Below, piece after piece: positions 43,116-54,994 of a stretch of 64,000 bases of DNA; the first letter of the stretch is position 1, and every line of letters starts with the position of its first letter. This DNA is from Pomphorhynchus laevis (taxonomy: Eukaryota; Acanthocephala; Palaeacanthocephala; Echinorhynchida; Pomphorhynchidae). Below the pieces are notes generated by a model that ran no database searches, was not told where the DNA came from, and worked only from the letters and a program-made list of their open reading frames with translations. The stretch spans positions 1 through 64,000 of the forward strand of contig WNNJ02003058.1 in assembly GCA_012934845.2 (NCBI GenBank), in the 5' to 3' direction. The translations under genes and the position numbers were made by a program.

Positions 43116-43615
43116 TCGAATTGAGATGTTGAAGCGAATCGAATTTTCGGAAATTAGCAGTAGTAAGATCAAGCCAAATCGCCTGTATACCATATGTGAA
43201 TATTGGAAGGATCATCACCTTAAAGAATCTTAGGCACCGTGGAAGGACAAATTACCTGTTTCTGAAGGAATACATTCTTTCAGTTGTCTTGATACACTTG
43301 TTGAAAATATGTTTCGAGAATGTCCATTTCGGATTTAAAGCAATACCAAGGTAGGAATACTCACAACAAAATTCAAAATTGCCCTTTCAATATTGCAATG
43401 AATCATCACCGCGTAGACGGCCACCCTTCCTGAATTTTATAGCTCGGGCCTGTCTAGATTTACCACTATAAAATTCTGTGTGCAGTAGGTATCTAGACGA
43501 TTAAATGACATTGTAGCTGAATCAATATCATGAGAAAGTATGACTAAATCATCTGCATACATTATGTAGCTAGATCTACCGCTTTGACAGACGAAGGGAA
43601 GGTTAATTAATTAAT
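43116..43615 (-). pseudogene. LINE-A RT fragment
   Basis: Minus strand: RSSYIMYADDLVILSHDIDS (catalytic box, about 43560), then in shifted frames RKGGRLRGDDSLQY, EYSYLGIALNPKWTFSKHIF and FFKVMILPIFTYGIQAIWLD. These match the 37.9 kb copy block by block. Both ends are truncated. Confidence 0.8.
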
Positions 43616-45000
43616 GAATGATTAATGATTAACATTAATTAATATCATTAATTAATGTTAATTATTGATAATAATATTATTAATAATGTTAATTATCAGA
43701 AAATTAAAGCGTAAAAATTATAGAAGTATATTCAATAATACATTCCTTAAAGCATGTTAAAGACTTGCATAGTTTTAAGCACTACATAACCTCGTTCAGC
43801 TAATTTCAGAAACAAGTTCATTTCAGAAACATAAAGTAATAGAATTGATAACTAAATTATTATGAAATACTAATAATTGCCTAAAATAACAAGACTTATA
43901 AGCAACATTTTTTATCTTCTATGTAAACTTTTAACGTCTTTTAATAAAAGGCAGTTTCTTCGCAGATGCTTATCTTAGGATTTTTTAAAACTTGAGAAAA
44001 TATAAAACACAAAAAATTTAAATTCAAATGCAAAATTTTTGAGGATTGGGTATTAAAGTTTTATTATAATATAACTGATATTTGAATTATATATTTAAGT
44101 TATATATTTAAATCATATATTTAAATATGTATGTATATAATTCAATTATCTGATTGAATTGTCTAATTAAAACCATCTCTTGTAAAATATTTTTAAAATA
44201 TAAATTTAGCAACACATCAAATGTATTTTATATTTTCATCTTTACCAAGTTAAATATCTTAAATATTAAATATTTAAATATTAAATATTAAACATTTAAA
44301 TATTTTAAATGTTTAATTTATATCTAATTAACTCAAATATCTATGTTTAAATTAGACATTTAAATGTTAAATTTAGATTTAATTAAAAATGTATTTAAAT
44401 TAGCAGACATCAAATATTACATTACTATTTAATAAATGTTCAATTTAATTCAATAAACTGAACAATTCAATTTTATTGAATGTTTAATTGCAGGTTCACT
44501 TGGCACAAATTATTAATTCTACATTAGGAAAGAATTAAACGGACAACTTGGAGTATAATATAGCAAATATGTTGAAAGTAAGTCAAGAAATGCTAATGTA
44601 TGGTTTTTCGATGATTGTAAATTTGTCACATAGTGTGAAATGTACAAAAATTCATTAGTTGTGAGCAATGACTAATAAAATTAGCTTCAATACAGCCCAT
44701 CTCATTTATAAAGTTTACTAATTTCATTTTTATTATCCACTTATTTTATTATTTTACACTTATTTCATTAAAGTCCATTATTATAGTCCATTTATTAAGT
44801 GGACTGTTATTAGTTCATTTAATAACATTAAGCGTATTATTCCCACTTATATATTAACTGGCTCAAATATCCCAGTGGACAATGGACAATTTTGTATTGT
44901 AAAAATGATTTTTAAGAGCGATGGAAATTCGAGAAATATGGATAACTTTAAGATATTGATATTACAAGTTAACTAGCTCTTTTCGGCAATATGATATCGG
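43616..45000. other. AT-rich intergenic DNA
   Basis: TTAATATCATTAATTAATG array (43600-43700), then TTTAAATATTAAA-type runs (44260-44420). A CCACTTATT/AGTGGAC cluster at 44745-44880 is echoed at 46720-46760. No coding region. Confidence 0.5.
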
Positions 45001-45306
45001 TTTACTATTACACACAAAGGATACAATGCCTTATGAACAGAAGTTGATTCAGAAGTTCTCATTCAAAAACCAGCATAATTAACTCTACATGGAACTATTT
45101 CCAACGCTGTCCAAAAGAGTGGAATGGATTTTGTAGACTTTGTAAAGGCATTTGATTCCTTAAATCATAAACTTTGATTCCATTAATTGAGTTACCTAAT
45201 AAAACTCCATAGTTCTTTCATATGTATACTAAAGCAGGCATTATGTCATCAATCTGTTCGTGTTTTCAACTGAGTCGTGCGATATTCAACAATATTTAAA
45301 GTATTC
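45001..45306 (+). pseudogene. LINE RT motif-A remnant
   Basis: GMDFVDFVKAFDSLNHKL near 45130-45175 is a clear RT motif A (F-x-D-x-x-KAFDS-x-NH). Flanking sequence is too decayed to assign; it resembles LINE-D/E. Confidence 0.5.
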
Positions 45307-45345
45307 TTCAAAGTAATGAGCTCCTCAGGAGCTCTTTACTTTGAA
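45307..45345. repeat. 19-bp-arm palindrome
   Basis: TTCAAAGTAATGAGCTCCT, a single C, then its inverted copy with one mismatch (AGGAGCTCTTTACTTTGAA). Confidence 0.9.
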
Positions 45346-47783
45346 GCCCGTTAAATTAGCCCGAAAAGCCCGAAAAAATCATTACTTTGAAGACTGGCTC
45401 ATTACTTTATGACTTTAGCGGTCAAATCATCGATCCAGCGACTGTCATCATTCAAAAATGTGTGCTTCAATACAGCACTTAAGTTTTTTGTTAGCTCGTA
45501 GAATCAGTTATGGTCTTTTAGTAATCTGTTCCTACTGTGAAATTTCATTTATCGAAATTTTAATCAACTAGCGAAAATGAATGACACAAAGAAGAATTTT
45601 TCGTTTGAAAATAATGTTGTATCATCAGAAATAAATGTCGATGTATGCATATGGATTAAGTTTATATATGAAAAACAGAATGTTTTCAATATTCCTACTA
45701 ATCATCTACAGTATAGAGGGTTGTTAGGGATAGAGATTATACTCAAAAGCTCTTGTCAATACAAACAAAGAAGTAACATGTCAGTACGGAATTTTTCAGT
45801 AAGGATGCATATGATAATAAGATAACAAAAGGCATTTTTAAATCTAATTATCTTTATAATTTATATGCACTGAACTGCCGGAATTGTTTAGCCTAAGGAA
45901 AGGCTTATAGAGGCATTGATGAACAATGCCTTTATTCAGTAGACAAGCGAAGTTAAGGAATCATTTGGACAAAATAACTGTATAATGAAAGGACAATTTT
46001 ACCGACATATCCTTATCAACTTAATGCCGTCGATGACTTTGTTTCGTGATTAGTCTTAAGTAATATAAAGAAATATAAACTCGAAAAGTACAGAACGTAT
46101 AGAACAAGTTTTGTCTTTTGAAATTTCTCGATGTATCGAAACGGATCTGCACTGATCAAGTTCGTCTCTAAGATCAAGAATACACAAAAGTAACGAATTT
46201 AATCAAATTTTGCAATGCCTCCATTGTGTGTCAGCTTTAGTCGGATCCTTTAACAGCAGAAGCATATCTGGTTTTAATAGCTTGTCCATCCAGACTCGAT
46301 TGTTAAATAAATTGTTGTAAAGTGAACGAAGACTAACCGACGAGGTTTTATTTAACAATATACAAAACAACAAAACGTTATATATATTTATGGATACTAT
46401 ATTTAATTATCACATTAAAGAAATATAAACTCAAACAGTACAGGCGTATAGAACAAGTCTTGTCTTCTGGAAATTTTATGATGATTGAATATTGTTTTCA
46501 CATGTGCATTAGGGTATAAAGAGTAAATGCAAATGCAGATTATATATAAGTAGCACGCCACTCTATTTATTAAATCCTTTATTTGATTCCATATTTTATT
46601 AATTTCTTGATGTATGCATTTATGAATGTAAAATCATTCTGTCTGATGATTTTATATTTTAATAATGAAATAAGTTGTATGTGATAATGAAGTAATTGAA
46701 CTATATTTATGAAATAAGTGGACTATAATAATAAAATGAGTAGACTATAAAAATTTAACGGGCTCGAAATTTATGTAAGGTAATAATGAATGGTGAGTGC
46801 TTATGTAAATCAGATTTAAAGAAACATCACGTTCAAAAAAGAAACGATAAGGTTATTTTCACTTTCCAGATGATGGTCTGTGCAAAATATCTAGGATAAT
46901 GATACATCAATAATCTTAAAATTCCTGGCCATCAATCGTGCTTAGCCTCCTATAATCAAATTAATCTTATATTTGACAGTGTAAAGATACTTGACATATT
47001 ATCAATATCAGTTTAGAATAAATGACAGTACTTTAGGGTTTATATACAAACCTAAAATCAAACTATACCAATAAAGCTTCTTCCAACACTAAAAATTAAA
47101 ATTTGGCAATTTAATTCGGGAGAATATGGAAAGGAACTTTAAAGATGGAAAAACAATATTTTTAAGAAATTATTATATGACATTAAAACATTGACTTTAA
47201 CAGCTTTCATTAGCTTTCTGTTAAATATTACAAATCGACGTATATTTCTTTTGTATATTTAAATCTCCGAAGATAAGAATCTGCAGCCCAGATTAATTTT
47301 ACATGGAGAATCAAAATTTTTGAAACTTCATTCCAATGCATGAACTTTTGTTTCGTGAAGAAAACATGGGAAATTATAATATTATTTTGAATTTGTTATT
47401 TTTAATACAAGTTAATTATGCCTTTATATACATGATAGAATTTTTTTTCTTTATTTTTCAAGTTTTTTAACACACAGTGTCCTTTTCAAGCACTGTGTGT
47501 TGAAAGCTTGCCATAATAAAGAAAACTTTTTCATATCATGTCTATAAAACTATCATTAACTAATATGAAGAAAGGCATGACTTCAAGTTTCAAAATTTTA
47601 ATATCGACGTTTAAAAATATCAATTGTAGTAAAACAATAAGTTTATATTTAGATATATGCCTATTTTATATTTTTAGATAATGTTGCATTTTATAATCCA
47701 ATAAATTTAAAAGTTTTTTTTGTAAAATTTTAAAATATAATATAAATATATATCGTTATATATTTATATGGCAAATCATCCAT
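45346..47783. other. Intergenic DNA with short repeats, no gene recognised
   Basis: An open stretch at 45577-45825 has no recognisable domain and AT-driven composition. AAGAAATATAAACTCRAA with CGTATAGAACAAGTYTTGTC is repeated at 46069-46135 and 46424-46490. CATTACTTTGAAG at 45383 echoes the palindrome arm. Confidence 0.4.
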
Positions 47784-47990
47784 GAGAAAAGATATAAAAA
47801 TAATTTTTAACCAATATTTCGGCTGTCCGATCAGTCCTCTTCAAATGATTGCAACTATTCATAGCAAAGACAATTTATTGTATGCAGTATTACTGGTAAT
47901 AAATTGTCTTTGCTATAAATACAATTCTTTGAAGAGGGCTGCTCGGACAGCCGAAATATTGGTTAAAAATTATTTTTCTATTTTTTTCTC
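47784..47990. repeat. Large inverted repeat made of PLE-like 3' ends
   Basis: Arms 47784-47879 and 47898-47990 pair over about 95 bases with roughly ten differences around an 18-base spacer. Read on the plus strand, the right arm has GACAGCCGAAATATTGGTTA and TTTTTTTCTCGG, resembling the 3' end of the PLE at 7.65-7.72 kb. The left arm is the reverse complement. Confidence 0.8.
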
Positions 47991-49485
47991 GGGGATGACT
48001 GGCCATTTAAAGATTAAGTTTGACCCTAATGTAATTAATATTAATATACACACCTAATGTTATCGTAATATACACCTAAATATTAATGACGGATTTTATG
48101 ATTTGCGAGTAAAATACAATTTTGATGCCCATTCGAAACAACATTAATTTTATTTATTTAATCGAAATGAGACTCGCTGGGGATTGCATAAATTATTGGA
48201 AAAGCCTTACTGATTTTTTTTCTCAATAATTTTATCTAATGTTATTTTGTTTTGTAAAAACTTTCTTTAATAGTAAAATATCTGACAACTTTTTTTATAT
48301 TATCAATAACTACTAGTTGTATGGCTAATAACAAACTTATTTTATTTTTCAGTGAAAAGCAAATTCCACCAGATTTTTTCAATTTAAGAATTGAATAAAA
48401 TCTATTCAATGACAAACTATTCAAATAGAATTGATTATATTTCGCCGACTACTGTGGGTATCGTCAGAACAAAATTTATTCCAATTAATTTTATTCCACC
48501 GAGTTTTTTAACAAATTTACTGGAAATTATTCAAAATAAATTTCTTTATCAAAACAATAAAACTGTAACATGTATTTCCGACTAGATTTACATGTGACAT
48601 GTTAGCTATTTCATTCACTGTTATTGTGCATTCTCTTGATTCTTCTTCGCTTAATCAACTTTTGTAGATGTTATCTATTTTTCCAGTTAAAAAATACAGT
48701 TTAAAAACTGTCCCTTTGCAATAGTATTATCTAGTTTCAAATACTCAATAATCACGGTCAAATCAATTGCCTATAGATTATGTTATGGATCTAACTCACA
48801 GGTTATCCTATGTATGAGGTAGAGATGAAGAAGTAAAAATTAAAAAGCCAAGTAGGTGATTGATGTTTGCTAACTTTATTAGCAACACGATTATAGAAAA
48901 TGTCAAGATTGGAGTAAAAACAAGAATAGCGATATAAGACTGTTTGGAATTTACGGTGTTGCGTATTCATCCGTGAACATTAGATAAATATGCGCTTAAG
49001 GAAATCATAAGAATGGCATCAGTTGTGTTAATCAAAATCTTCGACAAATTTCAGTGATAATGCACAATGGCCTTTGCTAAGTGAGTTTCGGAAACTTCCT
49101 CCTTGATGTACATCCTTCAAAAGCAAAGCTATGTTTTGCCTCCAAAACATACCTGCAATTTGATAAAAGAGTGAATTATACACGATTGGCAACGAGGATA
49201 GTGGAGGATTCTACAAAAAGGATTATAGTTCTGATATTGACATTCTCTTTTATCCTTCCTTATTCCATGTGTGTCATGATATTGTCCAATATTTAACTGG
49301 GTTTAGAAAATCTAAACCCAGTTTAGAAAATTTGGATTTAAAACCTGGGTTTAGAAAATTTAGATTTTGCTATGTGGTAATTTATCCATGATAATATATA
49401 TATAATTTATTTATGATTTTTTATAAAATCAGTGTGATAGCCTTATTTCATTTTTTATATTTATAAAGTAAAAATTATATCTCAG
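47991..49485. other. AT-rich intergenic DNA
   Basis: No gene recognised. GGGTTTAG/CTAAACCC hairpin at 49299-49319 and two further CTGGGTTTAGAAAAT-like copies to 49375. Confidence 0.4.
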
Positions 49486-49585
49486 AGGGAGAAAGAGGTA
49501 TATTATAAATCCTTAAACAGGGATATAATAAATCCTTAAAGAGGAATATAATAAATCCTTAAAGAGGGAAATTATAAATCCTTAA
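49486..49585. repeat. Minisatellite, about four 23-bp units
   Basis: Units of the form GAGGAATATAATAAATCCTTAAA repeat in tandem with small differences. Confidence 0.85.
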
Positions 49586-49599
49586 AATTTTGAAATTGT

Positions 49600-50220
49600 A
49601 GTCATTTTGTCGGGTAGGCTATTCGAATAGCTTGGTCGGGATGGTGTATCCATTCCATAAATCCCCTTTTGAATGTAGCAACACTGGCTACATGTTCGGT
49701 AGCATGTTCCATACACTAACAGCACTATGCTAAATACGCAATAGACTGGGACACCTTTCATGATATTGTGTTCTAATATGCAAACTATATCCTCGATGCC
49801 AAGTGCGGTGTCTAAAATCTACATAAGCTGAGGAGAATCCGTCATAGCATTTAGCAATCTTATACATGACTTTAAATCTAAATACATCAAACCAGGTCAG
49901 ATAGAACAAATTCCTAATATTTCGAGCCTTTCTATGTAAGGAGAATGTGGAATTGTTGCACATAATCGAGACCCTCGTCTGAGTATATTATCGTGTGAAT
50001 TTATCTCCTCTTTAGTACATGGAAACGTTGATTGAATGCTGTACACGATGTGAGGACAAATCAATGCATTATAAATAATCTTAAAACTTTCGGCAGGCAG
50101 GGATTTGAAACAATTTTTCAGTAAATAATAACACGCCGTCCCTTCGAACACATTGTTCGTATTCATGCGAGTCTTGAGAGATGACTGAACAATAGTGGGA
50201 ATTGTTTTTAGAAAAAATCT
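49600..50220 (-). pseudogene. LINE-E RT C-terminal fragment
   Basis: Minus strand: FKIIYNALICPHIVYSIQST, DNILRRGSRLCATIPHSPYI, ERLEILGICSI (49897-50166), then NIRNLFYLTWFDVFRFKVMY and SLHIRTQYHERC (49730-49963). These are the thumb and tail blocks of Jockey/CR1-type RTs (KALxxSxxxYA, RLxxLGI, RxxxF). It continues toward a WNMLPN block at about 49690. Confidence 0.75.
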
Positions 50221-50398
50221 AAGATATACAGATATAAAACAATATAAAAGTGCAACGATTTTAAATCAACAAGCATATACTTACATTAAATCAAACAAGA
50301 TAATTCACATAATTGCGAAATGGTAAAAAAGAACATTAAAATCAGATAAGAATAAAAATGTAGATTATTATTAGCAACCAATAATAACTATTATTATG
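50221..50398. other. Spacer
   Basis: AT-rich, no feature. Confidence 0.4.
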
Positions 50399-50633
50399 TA
50401 GACAACGTTACGAGCATAGCTCAGAGTTGCTGACAAATCGATAGTTAAAATAAAAGAAAAAGAGAAAAACAAAAACAAATAGTCAACAATTTAAAATAAT
50501 CTGTCCTTTAAAGAGCTCACGAGTTGCCGCATTTACAATATCATCGCTTAGACGATTACATGAATTTATTATTCGTTGTCCAAATTGAATCGTCCTAGAA
50601 TGTACTATTCGTCGGCGAATAAGACATTGTATG
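50399..50633 (-). repeat. LINE-E 3' end, copy 1 (partner 51134-51361)
   Basis: About 230 bases almost identical to 51134-51361 (starting TAGACAACGTTACGAG). On the minus strand the sequence encodes the end of the LINE-E RT (SRTIQFGQRIINSCNRLSDD). Confidence 0.85.
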
Positions 50634-51060
50634 TTCCGGACTTCAGAGCAATCGATCTGAGCGGACGTTTCTAGACGTCACCATCTTTAATATTCACGCT
50701 CAATCGTATGCTTGTGGTGTCCCCGCATCCGTGTTTGCCAGCAATGAAGCAAGAAAAAAGGCGAAATACAGTGAACGCATTGTGAGTTTTGAGCAGAGCA
50801 GATTCGTGCCTTTCGTCTTATCCACGTCAGGTGGTATAGGCGACGAGATGAGACTATTTCTGAAATCATTAGCTGCGATTAAGGCGCAGCGCTCAAGACA
50901 GCAATATTCCGAAATTTTGGCACTTATGAAAAAAATTTCGTTTGCAATTGCTCGATCATCTTCTGTTTGTCTTAGATCGCCCCGTTCTCGCTGTGGCATG
51001 CCTGTAGGGTATTTTCCTACCAGCACGCATCCAATCACAAAATAATGGCAGGATCATAAT
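50634..51060 (+). pseudogene. LINE C-terminal nuclease-like fragment between LINE-E ends
   Basis: The open stretch 50731-51045 reads ASNEARKKAKYSERIVSFEQ, FVLSTSGGIGDEMRLFLKSL and KKISFAIARSSSVCLRSPRS, the same terminal blocks as the 23.4-24.3 kb element (KYAERI...STQGGMG...VRANSW). Truncated on its 5' side. It lies between two near-identical LINE-E 3' ends on the other strand. Confidence 0.65.
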
Positions 51061-52060
51061 TAACTGCACAAAGGCCATTTGAGGGAACCGAAGATTGTAT
51101 AAAATTGCAATAATAATTTAAAAAAATTTATTATGTAGACAACGTTACGAGTATAGCTCAGAGTTGCTGACAAATCGATAGTCAAAATAAAAGAAAAAGA
51201 GAAAAACAAAAACAAATAGTCAACAATTTAAAATAATCTGTCCTTTAAAGAGCTCACGAGTTGTCGCATTTACAATATCATCGCTTAAACGATTACATGA
51301 ATTTATTATTCGTTGTCCAAATTGAATCGTCCTAGAATGTACTATTCGTCGGCGAATAAGATAAAACGAGTCACCTCGCAAAGCTCGAGTTGATCGAATG
51401 TTAAAGAGTCCACGCAACACATGGTGTTCATTGCGAAATACCTCCCATACAAGACACAGATCGCGCGAGTCATTGATGAAAATACATTGATGAAAATACA
51501 TTTGCATCAATGTATATTTGCATTGATGAAAATACAAAACTAGAAACGGAGTCAATAGACAAATTGCATTATTCGAGCAATAACAAGACCAATTACAAAA
51601 AGACTTATTAATAGTCACAAGAACACCGCCATACGGTCTGTCACGAGGGCCTATCCCCGCAGTTATGTCGAATGTATACAGTCCCGGTAGCGAGACTGGA
51701 AGTACAAAGAGTTTCACAAAGTACTACTACATCAAACCGCAAAAAATAAGCTGACACGCCTTCTCGTATAAGACATTGGAGACCTTCCACGTTATGAAAC
51801 ACAAGTCTCAACGGTGTTGTATTTTCTGATACGGAAACTTTTTGTGAACTTTGATAATAATAAAGACACAATCATCTGCTATTCCATTAGACACTTTATT
51901 AGTCCATGATTCTCTATCATAAAGCAAATTAGATAAGCACGATCTTCCAATGGTGAATCCATGCTGACGTTGGGCTAGTTGGTTCGACTGGCGGAAAAAG
52001 TTTACGTATTTATAGATAATGCGTTTAAATTTTTTTATTAACAACACTAGTTAAGCTCAC
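51061..52060 (-). pseudogene. LINE-E, rearranged copy (RT start, endonuclease start, 3' end)
   Basis: Minus strand order: RT fingers QRQHGFTIGRSCLSNLLYD and VSNGIADDCVFI (51808-52047), then endonuclease start LRLVFHNVEGLQCLIREGVS with FDVVVLCETLCTS and YGGVLVTINKSF (51600-51871), then the RT C-terminus RGLFNIRSTRALRGD with TIQFGQRIINSCNRLSDD (51220-51430). In a normal LINE the endonuclease precedes the RT, so this is a scrambled or composite copy. A TTGATGAAAATACAT micro-repeat lies at 51475-51535. Confidence 0.75.
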
Positions 52061-52229
52061 GGGTTAATAATGTTCAGGAATGTGCATACCACCCTTCTTA
52101 AAACAGGAACTACAATTGCACATTTCCAATCTAGTGGTAAATCAAAGAGGGATAAATCAAAGAGGAATATTTAGATAGGCATAATCAAATTATAACTATG
52201 AAGATAGTTATAATAATCTTATTATATAC
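52061..52229. other. Spacer
   Basis: Partly decayed LINE-E sequence upstream of 52047. No separate feature. Confidence 0.35.
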
Positions 52230-52668
52230 TAACTGGGTGTTATGTCATTTAGTCTTAGCATCGTTGGTTGTCAAACATTCCATTGAATTAAAATAAACTT
52301 GGACAAATCAAATCAGCTAACTGAGTCTACGTATTTAATATAATTATAAAATAAACAAAACATAATAATGCTAAATCAAAATTTAATAATTAAATAATAA
52401 AATAAATAATTGTTTTAAGATTTTCTATAATTTAAATCAAGTTAAAAAAAAAATTGAAATTTAAAATAAACGTCATTTTTATGAATTGACTAATAAATAA
52501 CAGACGTTGTATCAGAATAAGAATTAGAGGTCATCAGGAAGGAACTGCTATGCTATCAGGTTTCGGCCCCTAACTCCTCTACCCAACAAAGCAGCGGGGC
52601 CAAATACATGCTAATGATGTATTTCCTCTGATAAAACTATCTAGTATCTTATTCTAATATAAAGTATA
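52230..52668 (-). mobile_element. 3' tail of the Naiad-type PLE
   Basis: Directly follows the RT stop on the minus strand. It contains the GC-rich pseudoknot segment, CCTGATGACCTCTAATTC, the AGTCAATTCATAAAAATGAC hairpin-like end, an A/T-rich tract, and AATCAGCTAACTGAGTCTAC near 52310. This is the reference for the many tail-only copies in the window. Confidence 0.8.
52545..52601 (-). ncRNA. Candidate RNA pseudoknot in the Naiad tail
   Basis: Pairs 52565-52570/52596-52601 (GGCCCC/GGGGCC) and 52545-52552/52587-52594 (CTGCTATG/CAAAGCAG, one mismatch here) interlock. Other copies at 5667, 5925 and 11407 keep most of the pairing. Confidence 0.45.
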
Positions 52669-54414
52669 TTATTTATTATCAATCCATAAAAATTTGCCAT
52701 TTAAGAGCTTAAATTTATTCTTTATATTATTGTGTTGATTTATATATTTTACTATTTTCTGTTTGATGGTATTTTTATAGTAACCTAGTTTAAAATATGT
52801 ATCTATTAAATTATTTAAATGATTTTGAAGAAAGCCAATATCATTACATATTGTTGCAATTCTTAAAATTTCATTATTTAATGTATTATATTTTATATTA
52901 TATGGTATGCATGAATGCTCATGCAAAAATATGTTTCTTGTAAATTTAAATATGTCATCTTTACGATATAAATTAATAGTAGCTTTAGTTAATGTTAATT
53001 TAATGTTCATATCTAGATATACACCTTCTTTATCATTAATATTGGTTTTGTTAAGAATAAGGCTTTCTGGATAAATTTGTTCACTAATTGAATAAAAATT
53101 ATTAGAATTAAATACACATATATCATCAATGTATCGAAACATATATTTCATATATTTATATTGTTTAGATTTAGTTTTTACACAGTTATGAACAAATTCA
53201 TATTCTATAAAGCTTAAAAACAAGTCAGCTATAATTGGGCTACTATTACCACCCATTGGAACACCTTTTACTTGTCTAAATATAGATGTCCCTACTTTTA
53301 AATAATTTTGATTTATCAAAATATTTAAGGATTCTATTAATTCAATTTTATCCATATATTTATATTTACTTGATGGTTTAATTTTTGTTAGATAGGCGTT
53401 ATAATTATTATAACATATATATGTATATCTTTTTCCGAATATAAGATTAATTAATTTTACTAACGCTTCTTTAATATCTACTAAATCTAGATTTGTATAA
53501 AGCGTACTAAAATCGTATGTATTTATATTTTGAAAATTTATTCCTTTTGTCTGTTCTAAAAATTCTTTTGTAGAATTAATACTGAAATAGTGTTTTATAC
53601 CAGTATTAATTTCGATTACCTTGCAATATTTTTTAAAATGTGCTTTAATTACTTTAAGTATTTTATTCATATAGACAGAAAGTGGTTTTAATGTACATTT
53701 AAACGCACTACATATGAACCTAGGTTTTATTGGATTTTTATGTAATTTTGGATTCCAATATAATATAGGTATAGTTTTATTATCTAATTCAACCTTTATA
53801 CTCTTTTTATCCATTATAGAACAGTGACTTGCAATGTTTGTTTCAAAACTCAACTCACTACGTTCATATGTTGGATTTACATTTAAATCATTAGAATTAA
53901 CCTCTTTCACTAGTATATCATAATAAAGCTTTTTGCATATGAAGACAAAGTTATTACTAGCTTTATCAATAGTTGTTATTATATAGTTATCCTTTAATTT
54001 AGTAAGTTCTTTATACATATCTTTATTAATTTTATCTTTCCTTTTATAATTGTTTGTTATTTTCATTTTATTTTTAATTTTATCAAATATATAATCTTTC
54101 CAAATTTTTATCTTAGATATATTCGAGCTTTCACTATTAATCAGCTTACTAAAGTAATCATTTAAGTTATTATATAACGAATTGTAAATTTTATTTTTGT
54201 CGTTGTTATTATTTAATCTATATTTATACCCTTTTGATAGCAGCTTTCTTAATTCACAATTTTCAATTAATTCTAGATTATGGGTACATATATGTTCATT
54301 TATTTTATCAAAACTAAGACTTTTACAATTGCATTCTGTTTCCATTATGTTTCTAATATTATCGTTACATATTGATTTTAATTCTTTATTATAATTACAA
54401 ATTTTTCGTTCCAA
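52669..54414 (-). CDS. Naiad-type PLE reverse transcriptase
   Basis: Open stretch of 581 codons. The CxC linker motif is at Cys28 and Cys30 (METECNCKSL). RT motifs: ILYWNPKLHKNPIKPRFI (217-234), motif A YDFSTLYTNL (Asp301), motif B GVPMGGNSSPIIADLFL (384-400), catalytic FRYIDDICV (YIDD 428-431) and YLDMNIKL (about 464). Between motif A and motif B lies an extra Tyr/Lys-rich segment (about 325-360), in the zone where Naiads and telomerase RTs carry inserted sequence. All catalytic residues are intact. PLE RTs are relatives of telomerase RT. Asn, Lys and Ile codon use follows the AT-rich genome. The N-terminal parts of the element lie in other frames upstream, so the copy as a whole is not intact. 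Confidence 0.88.
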   Translation of the reverse strand: MERKICNYNKELKSICNDNIRNIMETECNCKSLSFDKINEHICTHNLELIENCELRKLLSKGYKYRLNNNNDKNKIYNSLYNNLNDYFSKLINSESSNISKIKIWKDYIFDKIKNKMKITNNYKRKDKINKDMYKELTKLKDNYIITTIDKASNNFVFICKKLYYDILVKEVNSNDLNVNPTYERSELSFETNIASHCSIMDKKSIKVELDNKTIPILYWNPKLHKNPIKPRFICSAFKCTLKPLSVYMNKILKVIKAHFKKYCKVIEINTGIKHYFSINSTKEFLEQTKGINFQNINTYDFSTLYTNLDLVDIKEALVKLINLIFGKRYTYICYNNYNAYLTKIKPSSKYKYMDKIELIESLNILINQNYLKVGTSIFRQVKGVPMGGNSSPIIADLFLSFIEYEFVHNCVKTKSKQYKYMKYMFRYIDDICVFNSNNFYSISEQIYPESLILNKTNINDKEGVYLDMNIKLTLTKATINLYRKDDIFKFTRNIFLHEHSCIPYNIKYNTLNNEILRIATICNDIGFLQNHLNNLIDTYFKLGYYKNTIKQKIVKYINQHNNIKNKFKLLNGKFLWIDNK

Positions 54415-54937
54415 ATGGTGGTAGGAGTTTATACCTTATTTTAGGAATATATTTACTTAAATCTGACCCTATTATTTCTTTACTTTTAGAATTATTTAAA
54501 AGTCCGGCTATATTTATGTTATCTATACATTTATTAATGAAGTTTATGGTTAATGTATATTTTCTATTGTTATTATTTACATTTATTGTACGATTATAGT
54601 ATTTTGTATTACAATAACTGTCTATTATACAACTTAGCCTATCATAGTCGTTAATTAATTTTTGATTTATTGAACATATGATATCTTTAGAAAAACTTCT
54701 TATATTTACATAAAGATCTTTTAGCTTATTATCACTTAAAAGTTGTTTTAACATTTCTAATTGTTCATTTATATACATATCTTTTTTAATATTTTTAACT
54801 CTATTTTTCCTATTCCTTTTATCACCATGACTTCTTGGTTTGCGTTTAACCGGATTATTATAATATAGTTGTTTATTATGTATTATACTACTTCTGCCAA
54901 TTCCTTGTACCACGTCATTCAATCCTAATGGGTACAT
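54395..54937 (-). pseudogene. Naiad-type PLE linker region
   Basis: 180 codons between nuclease and RT: a basic stretch (NPVKRKPRSHGDKRNRKNRV, about 30-48), helical middle, and a C-terminal SKYIPKIRYKLLPPFGTK block that leads into the RT open stretch in another frame. The position between GIY-YIG and CxC matches the Naiad architecture. Confidence 0.7.
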
Positions 54938-54994
54938 GGAATTAAGCGTTTTAATCCAAAAATCTTCTTTTTCTAATAGTTTTTGATTTAATAT

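Noticed and set aside
45577-45825. 82-codon open frame as a host gene
   Set aside because: No recognisable domain, AT-driven composition, no neighbouring signals.
47782-48057. 91-codon open frame
   Set aside because: It reads straight through an inverted repeat of PLE ends.
49486-49585. CRISPR-like array
   Set aside because: Units are contiguous tandem repeats without unique spacers, in animal DNA.
52470-52560. CTGATGA and GAAAC together in the Naiad tail as a hammerhead
   Set aside because: The order would need a type II layout, but only about 22 bases separate GAAA from CTGATGA and the bases next to both boxes (C and C) do not pair.
52545-52601. HDV-like ribozyme in the Naiad tail
   Set aside because: The two interlocking stems fit, but no P3 hairpin forms in the 15-base loop and no P4 is visible.
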